Below, piece by piece: positions 35,925-47,391 of a stretch of 64,000 nucleotides of DNA (position 1 is its first letter; every line of letters starts with the position of its first letter). The position numbers and the translations under genes were made by a program. The notes beneath the pieces are model-generated. The model was not told where the DNA came from, made no database searches, and saw only the letters and a list, made by a program, of their open reading frames with translations. Origin of the DNA: Chytriomyces cf. hyalinus JEL632 (taxonomy: Eukaryota; Chytridiomycota; Chytridiomycetes; Chytridiales; Chytriomycetaceae); contig JAIWWG010000140.1 in assembly GCA_025435555.1 (NCBI GenBank), positions 1 to 64,000 of the forward strand, in the 5' to 3' direction.

Positions 35925-37168
35925 ATGCGATCCAGCCACGGAACAAACAGTATCTCATACGCAGCCCCTCGCCGATCTGAAAGACTCAGACAGCGGCGAC
36001 TCGCAAAGGTAAGATCGGCTGCGAAACCTCCTCGTCTTATTCTGGTGCGGGGCTACTGGAATATGTGGGTATTGTCTGGGGCTGTTTGACGCGGGCGGCT
36101 TGTCGGCTGTTTGGAGCGCTGCAGATATCACAGCATAGCAGTGTCAGTGATAGTACGCTCGATACCTGCTCAAAGATGTTTTGTCGGGAAACGCGCGATT
36201 TGTTGCTGGATGTCCCCATTTTCGACTCACCTCCCACCAAAACTCGTGCACCACCTCAGCTCGTTACTCAGACTCACATCTGTCGCGCAGCTTTGCTGTT
36301 TGAGACGCGTTTCCTCCTGCCTTTACTTTCTCCCTTTTTCCGCACTATTTCTGACTGATCGTTTGACACAGGAAACACAAATACCCAACACGTCGGAGTC
36401 GACGACAGCAGTGGCGGGATCCAAAAGGCGCTTCGAAGAAGATCCAGTCGTCGCCAAAATCTCGCTTAGAAGAATCAAACTCCTCTTTAAAGCGGAGGAG
36501 CCTGTAGTGAACGACGGCACCGTGTTGGAAGGTAAAAACTTTGGTCACTTAGACCCCACAATGGAAATGCGCATTTTTTTTTTCTTGCGCCTCGTTAACT
36601 CTTGTTTTTACACTTTTTGTTTCAGCAGAAAATACCAGCGATTTGGAGAGGTCAGTGGACATGGCTCAATGGGAAATTTTGCAACAACAAATTTCTGTCG
36701 CTGTGGATGAAACGGCCGCCGATCTGATGGACGTGGACCTTAACCCGCTGCCAATATTCCGCCGTCTAGAATATAGGCCTTCGCGTCTCTCCATGAGTGT
36801 GTTCATGGATGAAGCACAAGAAACCCAACACACAGCGGTGCTCAGCACAAACGCCTGCCGCGCAGGTTTCTACCTCAGCATTTTCCATTTTTCAATCAAT
36901 TCACTTATCTTTGAAATACGTCACAGAGCCAAGTCTTGACAAGAGACATTTGACGCGCAAGTGTGGAATTTGGAAGTCTGAGCATCTGCGGCAGCTGAGG
37001 CGATATGGACAGCGAGAGGCGGAGAGGATCCTGGACATGCGAATAGAGGCGGAACGAAATACAGTGGAGGCAGAGGAGGCGGCGTTAAAGGACAGTTTAT
37101 TTACGGATATGGACGAGGATTGGACGAACAGACACTTTTTTCTGCTTTTTTTGGAACAACTTTATTGA
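35925..37168 (+). CDS. tandem family II, unit 4 (intact, 241 aa)
   Basis: Exons 35925-36008, 36372-36531, 36626-36865 and 36927-37168; introns 363, 94 and 61 nt; the same phases as unit 2. The exon 3 acceptor is a CAGCAG tandem site (36625 or 36628), so one residue may vary. Core motifs AAPRRSERLRQRR, KISLRRIKLLFKAEE, ETAADLMDVDLNPLPIFRRL and SLDKRHLTRK ... LRRYGQREAERIL match unit 2. The C-terminus is longer, with an acidic/aromatic tail (DMDEDWTNRHFF). Unknown function. Confidence 0.65.
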
Positions 37169-37297
37169 GTAACAATAATACAGGCGCTCATTACTGAGCT
37201 ATCATTCAAGAACATCAACGACACTTGCACGAAAAATACGCGTTTTTATTGTTTTACTCATATGGTTGCAAAGTTTGGGAAAGTTCCAGAATATAAA

Positions 37298-39278
37298 TTA
37301 AAGAGCCACTGGCATCTCTGTACCCTTTGGCAGCCTATCCTTCTTGACAAAGAACGAACTAACACATGCTGCCAGAGCAGCACCCATCGGCAGCCAAAAC
37401 AGTACCGACAACGTCTGCAAGTACCCGTGAATTAAGGCCTGCTGCAGCACACTGCCACTCTCGATAATAGCAGGGTTATGCAGACTAGATGGGTCCAAGA
37501 AAACAATCTGTGGAGGCACTCCGTCTGGGAGCGTCAACGTAGCGTTATACGAGATCAAACTAGCGGCAATATTCGAAGCGAGGTTGTTGTTGAAAATTGC
37601 CGACGAGATTGCGACTCCAATCACGGCACCGATAGTTTGGGTAAAGTTGTTTGTAGAGGTGGAAGCGGCAAGAAGTTCTGGCTTGACACAAATTTGTGCA
37701 GAGACAATGCAGATTTGGAAGAGACATCCGATACCAGCACCTCCAATGAGGAGGTAGATGATTTGCTGCCATGCTGGTGCGTCTTCTTTCATGGTAGTGA
37801 GCAGTCCAGAGGCAATGGCGATCAGGGCTCCACCAATGGGCATGAATGGGTAGAACCATCCTGTACCTGAGGCAACACCTCCAGCAACAATGGAAAATAC
37901 GACCATTCCCATGAGCAGTGGGATTGTGTGGACACCGGCTTGAGTAGCAGTGGCTGTTATCGAAAAGAAAAGTCAGAAACTGAGGTGATTGCCACAAAAT
38001 GGAATCAAAAAAACTCACATCCAAGCACGATTTGGAACCAGATGGGAGAGTAAAAGATTAACACAAAGTAGCAAGCTCCACAGAAGAAGGCGGTAATGTA
38101 CGTTGCGACGGCATACGTGTTTCTAAAGAGTTCGAACGACAGCACAGGGTAGGTGGCAACCCATCCCTCAATGTAGATAAAGATGGCTGCAAGAACTGCG
38201 CCAACAATGAGAAGCGAAATGCAGGTGGCCGAGTTCCAGGCAAACTGCGAGCCTCCTCCCTGAATTGCAATGAGCAAGCACACCACGGATGAGACGAGGA
38301 AGAAGGTTCCGATCCAGTCAATGCGCTTGAGTTTGTCCATCAGCGACAGTTCAGATTTGACACCCGGCTTGAGGAAAGCAATGACGGCAGCGACAGCAAC
38401 GCATCCGATCGGCAAGTTGATGTAAAAGACCCATCTCCAAGAAATGTGGTCGACAAAGACTCCACCGACTAGGGGTCCACAGATGGATGCAACACCAAAC
38501 ACGGCTCCGATAAGTCCAAGGTACTTTCCACGATCCCGCGAAGTTGTGCAATCTGCGATAATGATCATGGCAACTCCAAAGATTCCACTACCACCGACAC
38601 CTTGGATGGCACGAGCAGCAATCAGCAGGTTCCTGTTGTCGAAAGGTCAGCTTTTCTGTCGAGCTCCATCGGTTGAAGAAATCTTACATTGAGTTGGCAG
38701 CACCACACATGAGCGAACCAATCTGGAAGATTCCAATGGCGAGCAGGAAAGTAGGTTTGCGTCCAAAGACATCAGCGAGTTGTCCTATCGAGAAAGCAAG
38801 AGTTAACTGACAACGCCGGGCATCTTCGGACCTTTGCTCGACTCACCATACATCGGGATGAAGGACGTGGCCGTCAGGAAGAATGCGGTTCCGATCCAGT
38901 TGATCTTGTCCAAACTGTTGAACTCGGAAGCGACAGCTTGAAGCGCTACTGCAACGATGGTCTGATCATTTTTCGTTTTTAGTTTTTTTTGGCATTAGTC
39001 ATGTTTGGCTTGGCATCAAAACAACGGGCACAAACCTGGTCCAAACTGGCGAGGAACACACTGAATGCGAGTCCGACAAAGACCAGCACAAACTCGACTG
39101 TGGTAAGGATGACAGCTGGCTTCTCCTCGCCCGTCTTTTCGTCTTGAATCATAAAGTTGCTGGATTCGGAGTCTGTGGGAAGGACTGCAAGTGTGGCATC
39201 TGCAGTGAGGAACTGCTGCGATTCGAGGTCCTTGTGAGCAGTAGCTGCATGGGCACCGGGTACTGCTGAGTCTGTCAT
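37298..39278 (-). CDS. MFS drug:H+ antiporter, DHA2-type
   Basis: Exons (minus) 39278-39036, 38961-38847, 38784-38688, 38632-38019 and 37953-37298 give 574 aa. A cytosolic N-terminus of about 55 residues precedes many transmembrane segments. Motifs: LDQTIVAVALQAVASEF after intron 1, the loop 2-3 motif GQLADVFGRKPTF, and the motif-C-like segment IGAVFGVASICGPLVGGVF. The length and the 14-segment layout fit the DHA2 family, plasma-membrane or vacuolar exporters of drugs and siderophore-like compounds using the proton gradient. Introns of 55-74 nt are all GT-AG and in frame. Substrate unknown. Confidence 0.85.
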
Positions 39279-39505
39279 TTTTTGAGGATGGTTTGATGAT
39301 GCGACAGATTGGGCTGACAGCCGTTCTTTTTATATTCTTGGGAAAATGCCCATTTCCATTTTGATTCGAAAGCATTTGTGGACGAGTGACAAAACACGTT
39401 GGCGCTTATTTGATTCATTTCAAATCATTTGTTTACCACTTGGGCACAAATCCCTCAAATGCTTGTGTGGTTTCGTTACAATTTCAAATGAATCACGGCT
39501 TTTCA

Positions 39506-40572
39506 TCAGTGTGTTCTTGGCATCTTCCCTACGATGTACCGTCTGCCGCACAGGTTGTTATGCACCCCCATACTCCAAATTTCGGTAGCGGACTCGACAG
39601 TTGATTGTAACTCAGTTTTAGCGACCATAAGGAGCCCCACAAAATGCTTCCCGGCACGGACCCAGTCAATTGATTGTGGCTGATACAACTTCGTCAAAGC
39701 TTCAATATTTGGATGCAGTTGGCCGACAAGGCTGTTGTTGTTTAAAAGGATCATGTTGACTTCTGTAAGCATGAAAATTCCAGGTGGAATCTCGCCAGAG
39801 AACTTGTTATGGCTCAGATCCAACACTAACAAATTGCGAAGGTTTTCAATTGTGTCGGGAATTTCTCCAGAGAAATGAGGTTCAAAAGCTCGAGAGAAGT
39901 TAAAAGTCCAATTTCCGACGGCAACCGACCACAAAGCTCGTTGCGTTGCATCGTCAGAGACGTGAGATTGACAAGCAAGGGGATTGAATCTCGAACCCCG
40001 CCAACGAACAAGTTCTGGTTGAGTTTCGACGCGACGAGATTGGACATGAAATCAGGTATTACGGCAGAGGATCGAAGTATGAGGGTCCCGCTTTCAGTTG
40101 GAAATGATGTTTCGCGCTGATTGGACGCGACATTCGATGACTGGAGATCAAGCGACGTTGATAGAGACTGGGCGGTTGTTCCAGTGATACGGTCGGGGTC
40201 AGAAGGATTGATTGGAGCCAGCTGCGTGTCATCCATTCCAATAAATTCGCCGTCGGTGTTGCAAGTCGGTGGACTTTCGGAGATGATCATGTTGGGAGAA
40301 ATATTCAAACTTGGCACTTGGAATATCGAATCAAGGAAACAGCCTGAAAAAATATTCCATTTGCGCTCCAGCGTCGTCAGCTGCATGCATCAGCCAATGG
40401 AGACTGGCAACGGCCCTTCCAAATTGTTGTCGCCGATCGTCAAATTTTTCAGCTTCCTCATTCCGCCAAATATGTCTGGCACCTTGCCAGACAGCTCATT
40501 CTGCTGCAGATTTAACCTGATCAACTTGACTAGGTTCCCAAAACTCGCAGTAAATCCGAGGCGCGAGGGCAC
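39506..40572 (-). pseudogene. leucine-rich-repeat protein fragment
   Basis: Plant-type LRRs are visible: LIRLNLQQNELSGKVPDIFG, LTIGDNNLEGPLPVSIG, LTSLTMQRNELCGRLPSEIG, LLVLDLSHNKFSGEIPPGIF. The frame is broken by an in-frame TGA at 40390-40392 and a one-base shift near 39910. There is no start codon upstream because the PINCH 3' end lies there. It is therefore a truncated remnant. The C-terminal tail (about 60 residues) is unique sequence. Confidence 0.65.
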
Positions 40573-40619
40573 AAGTTCCTCAAATCAAAACAAAATCCTT
40601 TTTTTGTTTACTTCAATTT

Positions 40620-41825
40620 TCAAATCCCTGCTTTCATCCGTTTCTTCTCAGCCTCTTCCCTGCGATGTACTGTCTGCCTCACACTGCGAGGCAGCACGTC
40701 GTAGCACTTTTTACACACCGGCTTCGCATCCCATGATATGAATTTGCTGTTGACAAGTGACCCGAAACACGTGTGGCAGAAGAAATGGTCCTCGCACCAT
40801 TTGCGACCCATGGCAGTCACAACTGTTTTTGTATATCAGCTGTGGTTCGTGTGCGGGAATGGAAATTTTTGTTACCGCGCCCTGTCGAAACATCGTTGCA
40901 ATGGCCGCAGATGGATCCCATCCATTGGTTGTAGTGCACTTCGCAGTACGGATCCCCTTTGATTTCCCAGAATGAAGATGTTGGAAACGGTGTCTCACAT
41001 TTTGTGCAGACAAAGCACTAAAAGACTTTGCGAGTTAACGCCAATACGGGACGATCGATATGTAAGTACCTCCAGGTGATAAATGCCACCGAGAGCCACC
41101 ATGTTGCGCTCTGTTCGAACTGTTTTCGCGCATTTTTTGCATGTTCCTTTTCCCCCGCTTTCGGCATGGGTGGGACAAACAAGGCGACCGTCCAGTTCCT
41201 TGCACTTTGCATCCAACGCGCAACCTGGTTACCAATTTATAAGATGACACTATATACTTATCGCACGCGTAGCTCTCACCACAAACAAAGCAATCAAAGT
41301 GACTGGCATGTACTGTTTGGTTCTTGAAGACTGTCATTTCATTCGCAGGATCCTGGATAGGTCTGTTACATTTCGCGCACTCGGGTTTCGCAGAATCCTT
41401 TGCGGCCAAGCTCTTCATTTTTGTGTTGCACGCGATGCAGAACGCGTGAGAGTGCCGAGCAACAAATGACGCTGTCGCAAGCTGGACCCCGCAGGAGGCG
41501 CACGTAAAGTGTGATTCGTGCCAAGTCTTTCCAAGCCCGGAGATGACTTTTCCTTGATATGAAATTGGAAGTGAGTGCGAAGTTAAGAGAGAGCGAAATA
41601 TCGAAAGGGGTTACCGTGGATCACTTCTCCGCAAGAGCCATGAGCGCATCGCTGTCCATGCAACAGAAAGTAGTCTTCTCGACACAGGAACGCACCCTTC
41701 ACTTCATAAAACTCTTTCCCAAGTGGCTCCAGGCAGCAAACACAGCACGCGCATTCGTAGTGCACAGTGGCCGTGCTGTCACCGGCTGGGTCGAGGGGTT
41801 CGTTGCACACTTGACAATTTTGCAT
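40620..41825 (-). CDS. PINCH: PINCH-type adaptor with five LIM domains
   Basis: Exons (minus) 41825-41615, 41552-41280, 41224-41070, 41017-40876 and 40822-40620 give 327 aa, the usual PINCH length (human LIMS1 is 325 aa). Five LIM zinc modules follow one another: starting CQVCNEPL, HGSCGEVIHG, CAKCNRPI, CKKCAKTV and CGHCNDVSTGRVV. The end, KPVCKKCYDVLPRSVRQ plus a basic Lys/Arg tail, matches the typical PINCH terminus. PINCH joins integrin-linked kinase and parvin at adhesion sites and the actin cytoskeleton in animals. All introns (52-62 nt) are GT-AG and in frame. Start chosen at the Met just before the first LIM. It shares a 157-bp divergent promoter with the SSX2IP-like gene. Confidence 0.88.
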
Positions 41826-41982
41826 TTTGCTTTGTTTCGGAAAAGGGAGGCTGTAAGAACACGCCGACTCTGCCTTTGCAAAAAACAAGAATCCGCGGTT
41901 TGGGAAAAACAACCGGACGCTTCAGCATTTTCGTCCGAAGTCGATTATTTACGCATGATAAATAAAATAAATTGGCATAAAA
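41826..41982. promoter_or_regulatory. bidirectional promoter, PINCH / SSX2IP-like
   Basis: 157 bp separate the two ATGs, which point away from each other. It must contain both promoters. No specific factor site identified. Confidence 0.5.
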
Positions 41983-44289
41983 ATGGACACATCAGAACAA
42001 AAGAGCCTCGTGCATGCGATGCTGGTTGGCGCAGGGTTCGGAGAAGTCATATTAGCTGGCGCCCACGAAGGACTTGTTCGAGCCGTGTTTTCGCTGCTGT
42101 CACAGACGAGGGTACGTTTATTTTAAATCTATTTATCGGTGGGCTGTATTTACATCGAAAAACAGACAGACGCAGCACATCGATCCGAGTTGATGAATCG
42201 AATACGCGACCTGGATTTCGACGCAGAGAATGCGCTTACGGCAATGGTTTGTTTCCGCAGAAGGCGCTTGGCTTGACGCTCACCACCAATCCTCATCGCA
42301 AAACTCAGAATCGGTGTAAACAGCAACTGGAAGCAAGTGATCGAGCCAATAAGGCGCTCAGTTCGAAATTAGAGTAACTGCCGCTTTTTTTTTTCGCCAA
42401 AAGCAACTGTGTCGCTCACGAATCGTCGAAAAAGACTTGCAGAAGCTTCCATCAAAGACCTCACTGAAAAATACACAATTGCAAAAGACGAAGCTGCAAA
42501 ATCGACATTAAATCTAAGCTCCGCAATGGCCCAATTCAAGGTAACATCCAGCCTTCCGTTTCCCTTGTCCCATCGCTCACTCAAACGCTTCTTTGCCAGC
42601 ACAAATCTAAGAAAAAGGAAGCAGAATTCTCTGCCCTGCAAGACCGCCTCCAAAAACTCACCACCGAACAACTACACGCCGCCAAAATCGGAATGCGCAT
42701 CGTGAACCCATCAATGAAAAAAATGAGCAGCTTCAACCATTCAACCGCTGTACCCGCAACCGCCGCCGCGAAAGCTGAGAAGCATGAAAAGGATTTGCAC
42801 GCCGTTGTGATTCGAACTTATGAAGAACGCGAGAAGGAACTGTTGGTGGAGTTGGAGGATGTCAAGAACACTGTATATCGCGTATTCCAGAGGATGAAGG
42901 CGGCGGTTTTGAAAGTGAAGGATGCTGATGGGCTTTCGACGCGTACTGTGTTTTCGAGTGTGCGTGTTTTGCAGTGTATTTTTGTTTTTTCGATATGTTG
43001 TTGTCTGACCTGTTTTTTTTTTTTGATTGTTTCGAAAAACAGGACTCGCATGAAGAAGCTCGATTCCATCTCCCATATAACCTCGTTAAAAGTCAAATTA
43101 ATGCGCATTTCGAAAGTCTCGTTTCGGAGATGGAAATTGCAGCATCAAAATACGAACAACTCTCAAAATCGCAATCATCGCATGAACCTGTTACAATCAA
43201 TACAATCGATTCCTTCGAACTGACAAAAATGCAAAATACTGTTGGTGAGAAGCTTTCTGAAGCAACTTTGCAATTTCTCATGTCTTCGCCGTTTTCGCAT
43301 AGATGAGTACAAAGGCATCATTGAAAAGCAGCAGCATCTACTGGACATGGCTCTCGACACGAATCCAGAATATGTTTTGAATCACTCGGGACTTCCAGAT
43401 GACAGCCAAATGTGAGTTATTCGAAATCTACAATCAAAACACTCACCTAAACACACATCAGACTTTCGGACCTTGAAGATCAGAAAGAAATGCTTCAGCG
43501 ACGCGGTGAACAATTGGATGAAGAGCGGCGCAAATTCACGGAAGCAGCGATTCGGCTGGGTCGAGAGCGAGTTGCATTCGAGGTATGGAAATGTCTCTCG
43601 TTTCAAACGCTGAATTTTGTTTTAAATTCAATCTTAACAATTTCACAGCAAGAAAAGGAAGCATACGAAGAAGAAATGCGGGCCATTTCCACACAGCATA
43701 TTTTATCGCAAATGCCAGACACGCCTCTGTTAGAAATTTTTACAGTTATTTGTTGGTTTCCGCTCATTAACAAAATTGCATTTTTCTTGGCAGGTGGATG
43801 AAAACGCAACCCAACGACACGAGAAAACTTGCGCACGCAGCACCAAACACTCCAACACCAACAACAAATCCTCCAAGAGCTCGAAACCACTCTGCAGCAC
43901 CCGTATCCACAAAAACTCCATTATCACGCATCAAAACACCCGCAGACAGCTTGCGCCAATCGTCAGCAGGTAAAAGCACGCCAGGCGGAGGTATCAGCCG
44001 CAGTTCGAGTTTCCCCGGAGGACTCGCATTTGCAGCGGACGATGAATTTATTGCGGAGAGTAGTACCTTTGCAAGTACACCGGGGGTGCTTAAAATGATG
44101 ATGGAGGAGCGAGAAGTTCCAGATGATGAGGGTATAGAAGGCGAGGAATTTCCAGCGACGCCATCATCTGCGTCGTTGAAAGTGGGAAATACGCGGGTTG
44201 TGAAAAGTGCTTTGAAGAAAAGTTCACCGGGAACTACTCCAGGCAGTGCTGGATCTTTGGCAAAGCGACGGGTGGATTTTGGACTGTAG
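41983..44289 (+). CDS. SSX2IP: SSX2IP/ADIP-like coiled-coil protein
   Basis: Starts ATG 41983 (MDTSEQKSLVHAM); first exon 41983-42111. Later exons carry heptad-like coiled coils, with KKKEAEFSALQDRLQKL ... KIGMRIVNPSMKK and VVIRTYEEREKELLVELEDV matching in order the conserved core of afadin/alpha-actinin-binding proteins (SSX2IP, Msd1). These anchor microtubules and act at centrosomes, centriolar satellites and basal bodies. The C-terminal exon is Pro/Thr/Ser-rich and ends at 44289. At least eight exons; the junctions near 42377-42400 and 43735-43796 do not fit a single phase, so exon borders there are approximate. The family assignment is by pattern, not alignment. Confidence 0.65.
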
Positions 44290-44860
44290 ATTACTTTTTA
44301 ATAAACCTTTTTTTATTTTACTTGCATCGAAAAGAGCCAGTGCTTGTTGATGGGTTGGAGTCAGTCGAACATGGATTCAAGAAGGGGGGTGCTTGTTGCT
44401 TGTCGGTTAAAAATAATTATTCCTGTGTAACACAGGCTTGGCATTTGTTGGTTCAGACAATCAAACGCAGTGTTCTTTTGACAGCATATGCTGAACAGCG
44501 CTGCCAGTGACGCAGCCAAGAAGGGTGGCACGCACCACTTTAGATTCATCATTTAAAGTGGCTCAAATGGGAATGAAAATTTATTCAAACAACGGGGCAT
44601 GGGTGGCGCTGGGAATGACATTAGCACGCTCTTTTGTCTGATTGCTGTCTCTGTCCCTATCTGCTACTGCCCAAGAGAGAGGGTGCTTCAATCCAAGCAG
44701 GGGGGGTGTTTCAATTAAACAGGTGGTGCTTCAGTCGAACGACACTTGGCTCGGTTCAAAAAAAAGTCGGCCAAATTTACAGCAATTTTTTTGTGCTCCT
44801 CAAAACAAAAAAAGGATCCCATCCCAAAAAAACAAAAGCAAAAAAAACATCCCCAAAACG
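44290..44860. other. intergenic
   Basis: 571 bp. A T/A-rich terminator area, then an A-rich leader just before the transporter ATG. No gene or RNA recognised. Confidence 0.4.
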
Positions 44861-46400
44861 ATGGTCAACATTGATCCGGACACCGACTTTACGCCCTACG
44901 CTTCCATCACAACGAAGGAGCTGCACAAGATCGTCATCGCCTCCTGCGTGGGCACGCTCATTGAGTGGTATGACTTCTTCGTCTTTGGATCCATGGCAAG
45001 CACCACCGCTTCGCTGTTCTACAAGACCGGGACTCCCACCGGTGATATCATTGCTTGGCTGGCTGCGAACGCCGTTGGCTTCATTTTCAGACCCTTCGGA
45101 GCCTTGGTGTTCGGATACATTGGTAAACACGATCTTTCTCGTTCTCTCGTTCCAAACTGTGTTTTTCTGAATCATGATACTCTCAAAAACAGGCGACAAA
45201 GTGGGCCGCAAATACACGTTCGCTCTCACGCTCGTGACAATGGGTGTGTGCACGGTGCTGTGCGGGTGTCTGCCCACATACGACAACATTGGTCCAGCTG
45301 CCGGTGTGATTCTCATTATCCTGCGTATCATTCAAGGTCTCGCCATTGGTGGAGAGTATGGTGGCGCTGCGAGTTACATTGCGGAACACTGTCCTCACAA
45401 GGAGCGAGGTTTCTGGACCAGTTTTTTGCAGAGCACGGCCACAGGCGGTCTCATTCTTGCACTTGCTATCATTCTCATTTTCCGTGTCTCGTTGGGAGAG
45501 GCTCGATGGGCTCAGTATGGATGGCGGTTCCCCTTCCTCATTTCCATCTTTATGATTGCCGTTTCGCTGTACATCCGTCTCAAGATGAAGGAGTCGCCAC
45601 TTTTCGCCGAAGCGAGACTGAAGGGAAAAGTCGCCAAGAACCCGCTCGTTGAATCTTTCCTGAGACCTTACAACTTGTACTACGTCATCTTGGCTCTGTT
45701 TGGTGCTACAATGGGTCAAGGCTGCGTTTGGTACACGGCCCAGTTTTATGCATTGACATTCATTCAAACTACCCTCAAGACACCGCTGATTACGTCGTAC
45801 CTGGTTGTCATGATTGCATGCATTCTCGCACTTCCATTCTTTACACTTGTGGGTTGGTTGTCCGACAGATACGGACGCAAACCATTCTTGTTGGTTGGAA
45901 TCACTGCGGGAGCTGTGTTCTTTTACCCAATGTACATGGGTCTTTATTACTTCCGTCCATACGAAAACAACAAGGCCACTGAAGCATTCCGTGACGAGTA
46001 CAGCCCTGCTATGCTTGGATTCATTGTCTGGATGATGATCATCTTTGTCACGATGGCATATGGTCCCATTGCCGCTTTCTTGGTGGAACTGTTCCCAACT
46101 TCCATCCGATACACGTCCATGTCGCTGCCGTACCACATTGGAAACGGAATCTTTGGAGGTCTTGTTCCAGTATTGGGTGTCACTGTTGCAACTGCGACCG
46201 GAAACCGATACGGTGGACTGTTTTTCCCGATCGTTTGTGCCGGGATCACTTCCATTGTTTGCCTGGCTCTTGTGCCAGAGACGATGGGACGTGATATTGA
46301 AAACATGGAAAAGGCTGGTGCCAACACTCTGGACAAGGAAGAGGCTGCAAACCGGGAGACACTTGCTGCCGCGCCGGGACATTTCGTCACAAGTGCTTGA
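44861..46400 (+). CDS. MHS-family (ProP/ShiA-like) H+ symporter, left copy
   Basis: Exons 44861-45122 and 45193-46400 (70-nt phase-1 intron) give 489 aa. Twelve hydrophobic segments. The MHS signatures are clear: GTLIEWYDFFVFGSMAS in helix 1, the RPFGALVFGYIGDKVGRK loop 2-3 motif, LLPTYD-like CLPTYDNIG, and RIIQGLAIGGEYGGAA. The family is mainly bacterial and imports small carboxylates, betaine, proline, shikimate or phthalate-like acids with protons at the plasma membrane. ATG 44861 is the first Met of the frame. Paralogue of 61271-62785 in mirror orientation, with the intron at the same codon. Substrate unknown. Confidence 0.88.
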
Positions 46401-46833
46401 GCTTAATTTATATGATTGTTGTGTATCAATATGAATGCTGCCTCTTCTTTTGAATACGCTTTTTTTACTTACCAAAAAGTATCTATATGCCACAATACTT
46501 TGGTTCGACAGAAAAGGAAAAACAGGCGGTGTGGACAATGGCTATAGCTACCTCAACAGTTCAATAAACACTCGCGTTCGAGAGTGGATTAGCCTCATCA
46601 CGCAGAATCAAGCTTTACCGAAGATTGAACTCGGGTTCGCCCACCCGTGATGATATCAGGAAACGCTATGCAAGAGTTTTTCTCGAGGTACTGACAGTTG
46701 ATGCAAGCGTTCTTGTTATGGCAGTGGCTCTGTTGGTGCATATGGAAATAGTGCGTTTTGTTCATTGCATTCCATCTCGTAGTTGGGCCATTAAGCATAC
46801 GAATAACGCGTGCAGACCACAGGTATATTTATT
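46401..46833. other. convergent 3' intergenic region
   Basis: 433 bp between convergent genes. AT-rich at the start. A tRNA-like GGGTTCG segment at about 46630 does not fold into a cloverleaf. Otherwise empty. Confidence 0.4.
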
Positions 46834-47391
46834 TTACCAATTGCACGTCCCCTTCTTAAACCCAGCCGCGTTTCCACGGCAGTGGCCGCTTGCACACTGG
46901 GAATCGGTCCAACATGAAACACCGTTCGGCACGAGCTTGCAGTAGTCGTATCCAGCATACATTGTCACGCCGGCAGCACCGTCTGGCTTATTGCGGCAAC
47001 AGCCCTTGTTGCCCGTAGCACCCCAATATGCGCAGATGGAGGAGTAGCAGTCAAAGTAATCGCCACACGCGGCACCCGGTTCAGATTGCAGGACTTTGTA
47101 TCCGCAGACAGCACCGTTGGCACTCGTTGGCCCGAATCCCCATAGGCGGGCATCCTTCAGCCAGCATATACCACTGCCCCATGTAAAGTAGGTGCACTTG
47201 TTGGATTCCAAGCATTTGCCGCCACACTGTTCGGCTGGAACATTGTAGTGGGCGTAGTCGCCGCCGTTGAAGTCGCAGTTGGGGGCCCATTGGATCTTGC
47301 CGTTTCCGTCGCCGGCGTTCCAGTAAAAGTCTTGGGCCAAGGTGGAGGAGACGAGCGTGACTGAGACGAGGAGAACTTTGGTGAGTTGCAT
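46834..47391 (-). CDS. secreted PAN/Apple + Cys-rich protein, left copy
   Basis: Single exon, 185 aa. The signal peptide MQLTKVLLVSVTLVSSTLAQ is followed by a PAN/Apple-like segment (CDFNGGDYAHYNVPAEQC ... CTYFTWGSGICWLKDA), a fold often binding carbohydrate or protein ligands. The C-terminal half has about ten Cys in a pattern (CGDYFDCYSSICAYWG ... CCRNKPDG ... CASGHCRGN) also found in the tail of the neighbouring GH55 enzyme, where the equivalent is CQNRACGRFG ... QCCPRA ... CASGYCKN. The shared tail suggests both proteins act on or attach to the same extracellular surface. Paralogue at 56917-57465. Confidence 0.8.
   Translation of the reverse strand: MQLTKVLLVSVTLVSSTLAQDFYWNAGDGNGKIQWAPNCDFNGGDYAHYNVPAEQCGGKCLESNKCTYFTWGSGICWLKDARLWGFGPTSANGAVCGYKVLQSEPGAACGDYFDCYSSICAYWGATGNKGCCRNKPDGAAGVTMYAGYDYCKLVPNGVSCWTDSQCASGHCRGNAAGFKKGTCNW

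Noticed and set aside
37478-37870. 130-codon plus-strand frame
   Set aside because: Antisense shadow of the MFS exporter.
45183-46538. 451-codon minus-strand open frame
   Set aside because: It is the antisense shadow of the MHS symporter; composition (His/Ser/Gln-rich) shows no domain.
46565-46660. tRNA-like GGGTTCGCC segment
   Set aside because: No matching acceptor or anticodon stem could be drawn on either strand.
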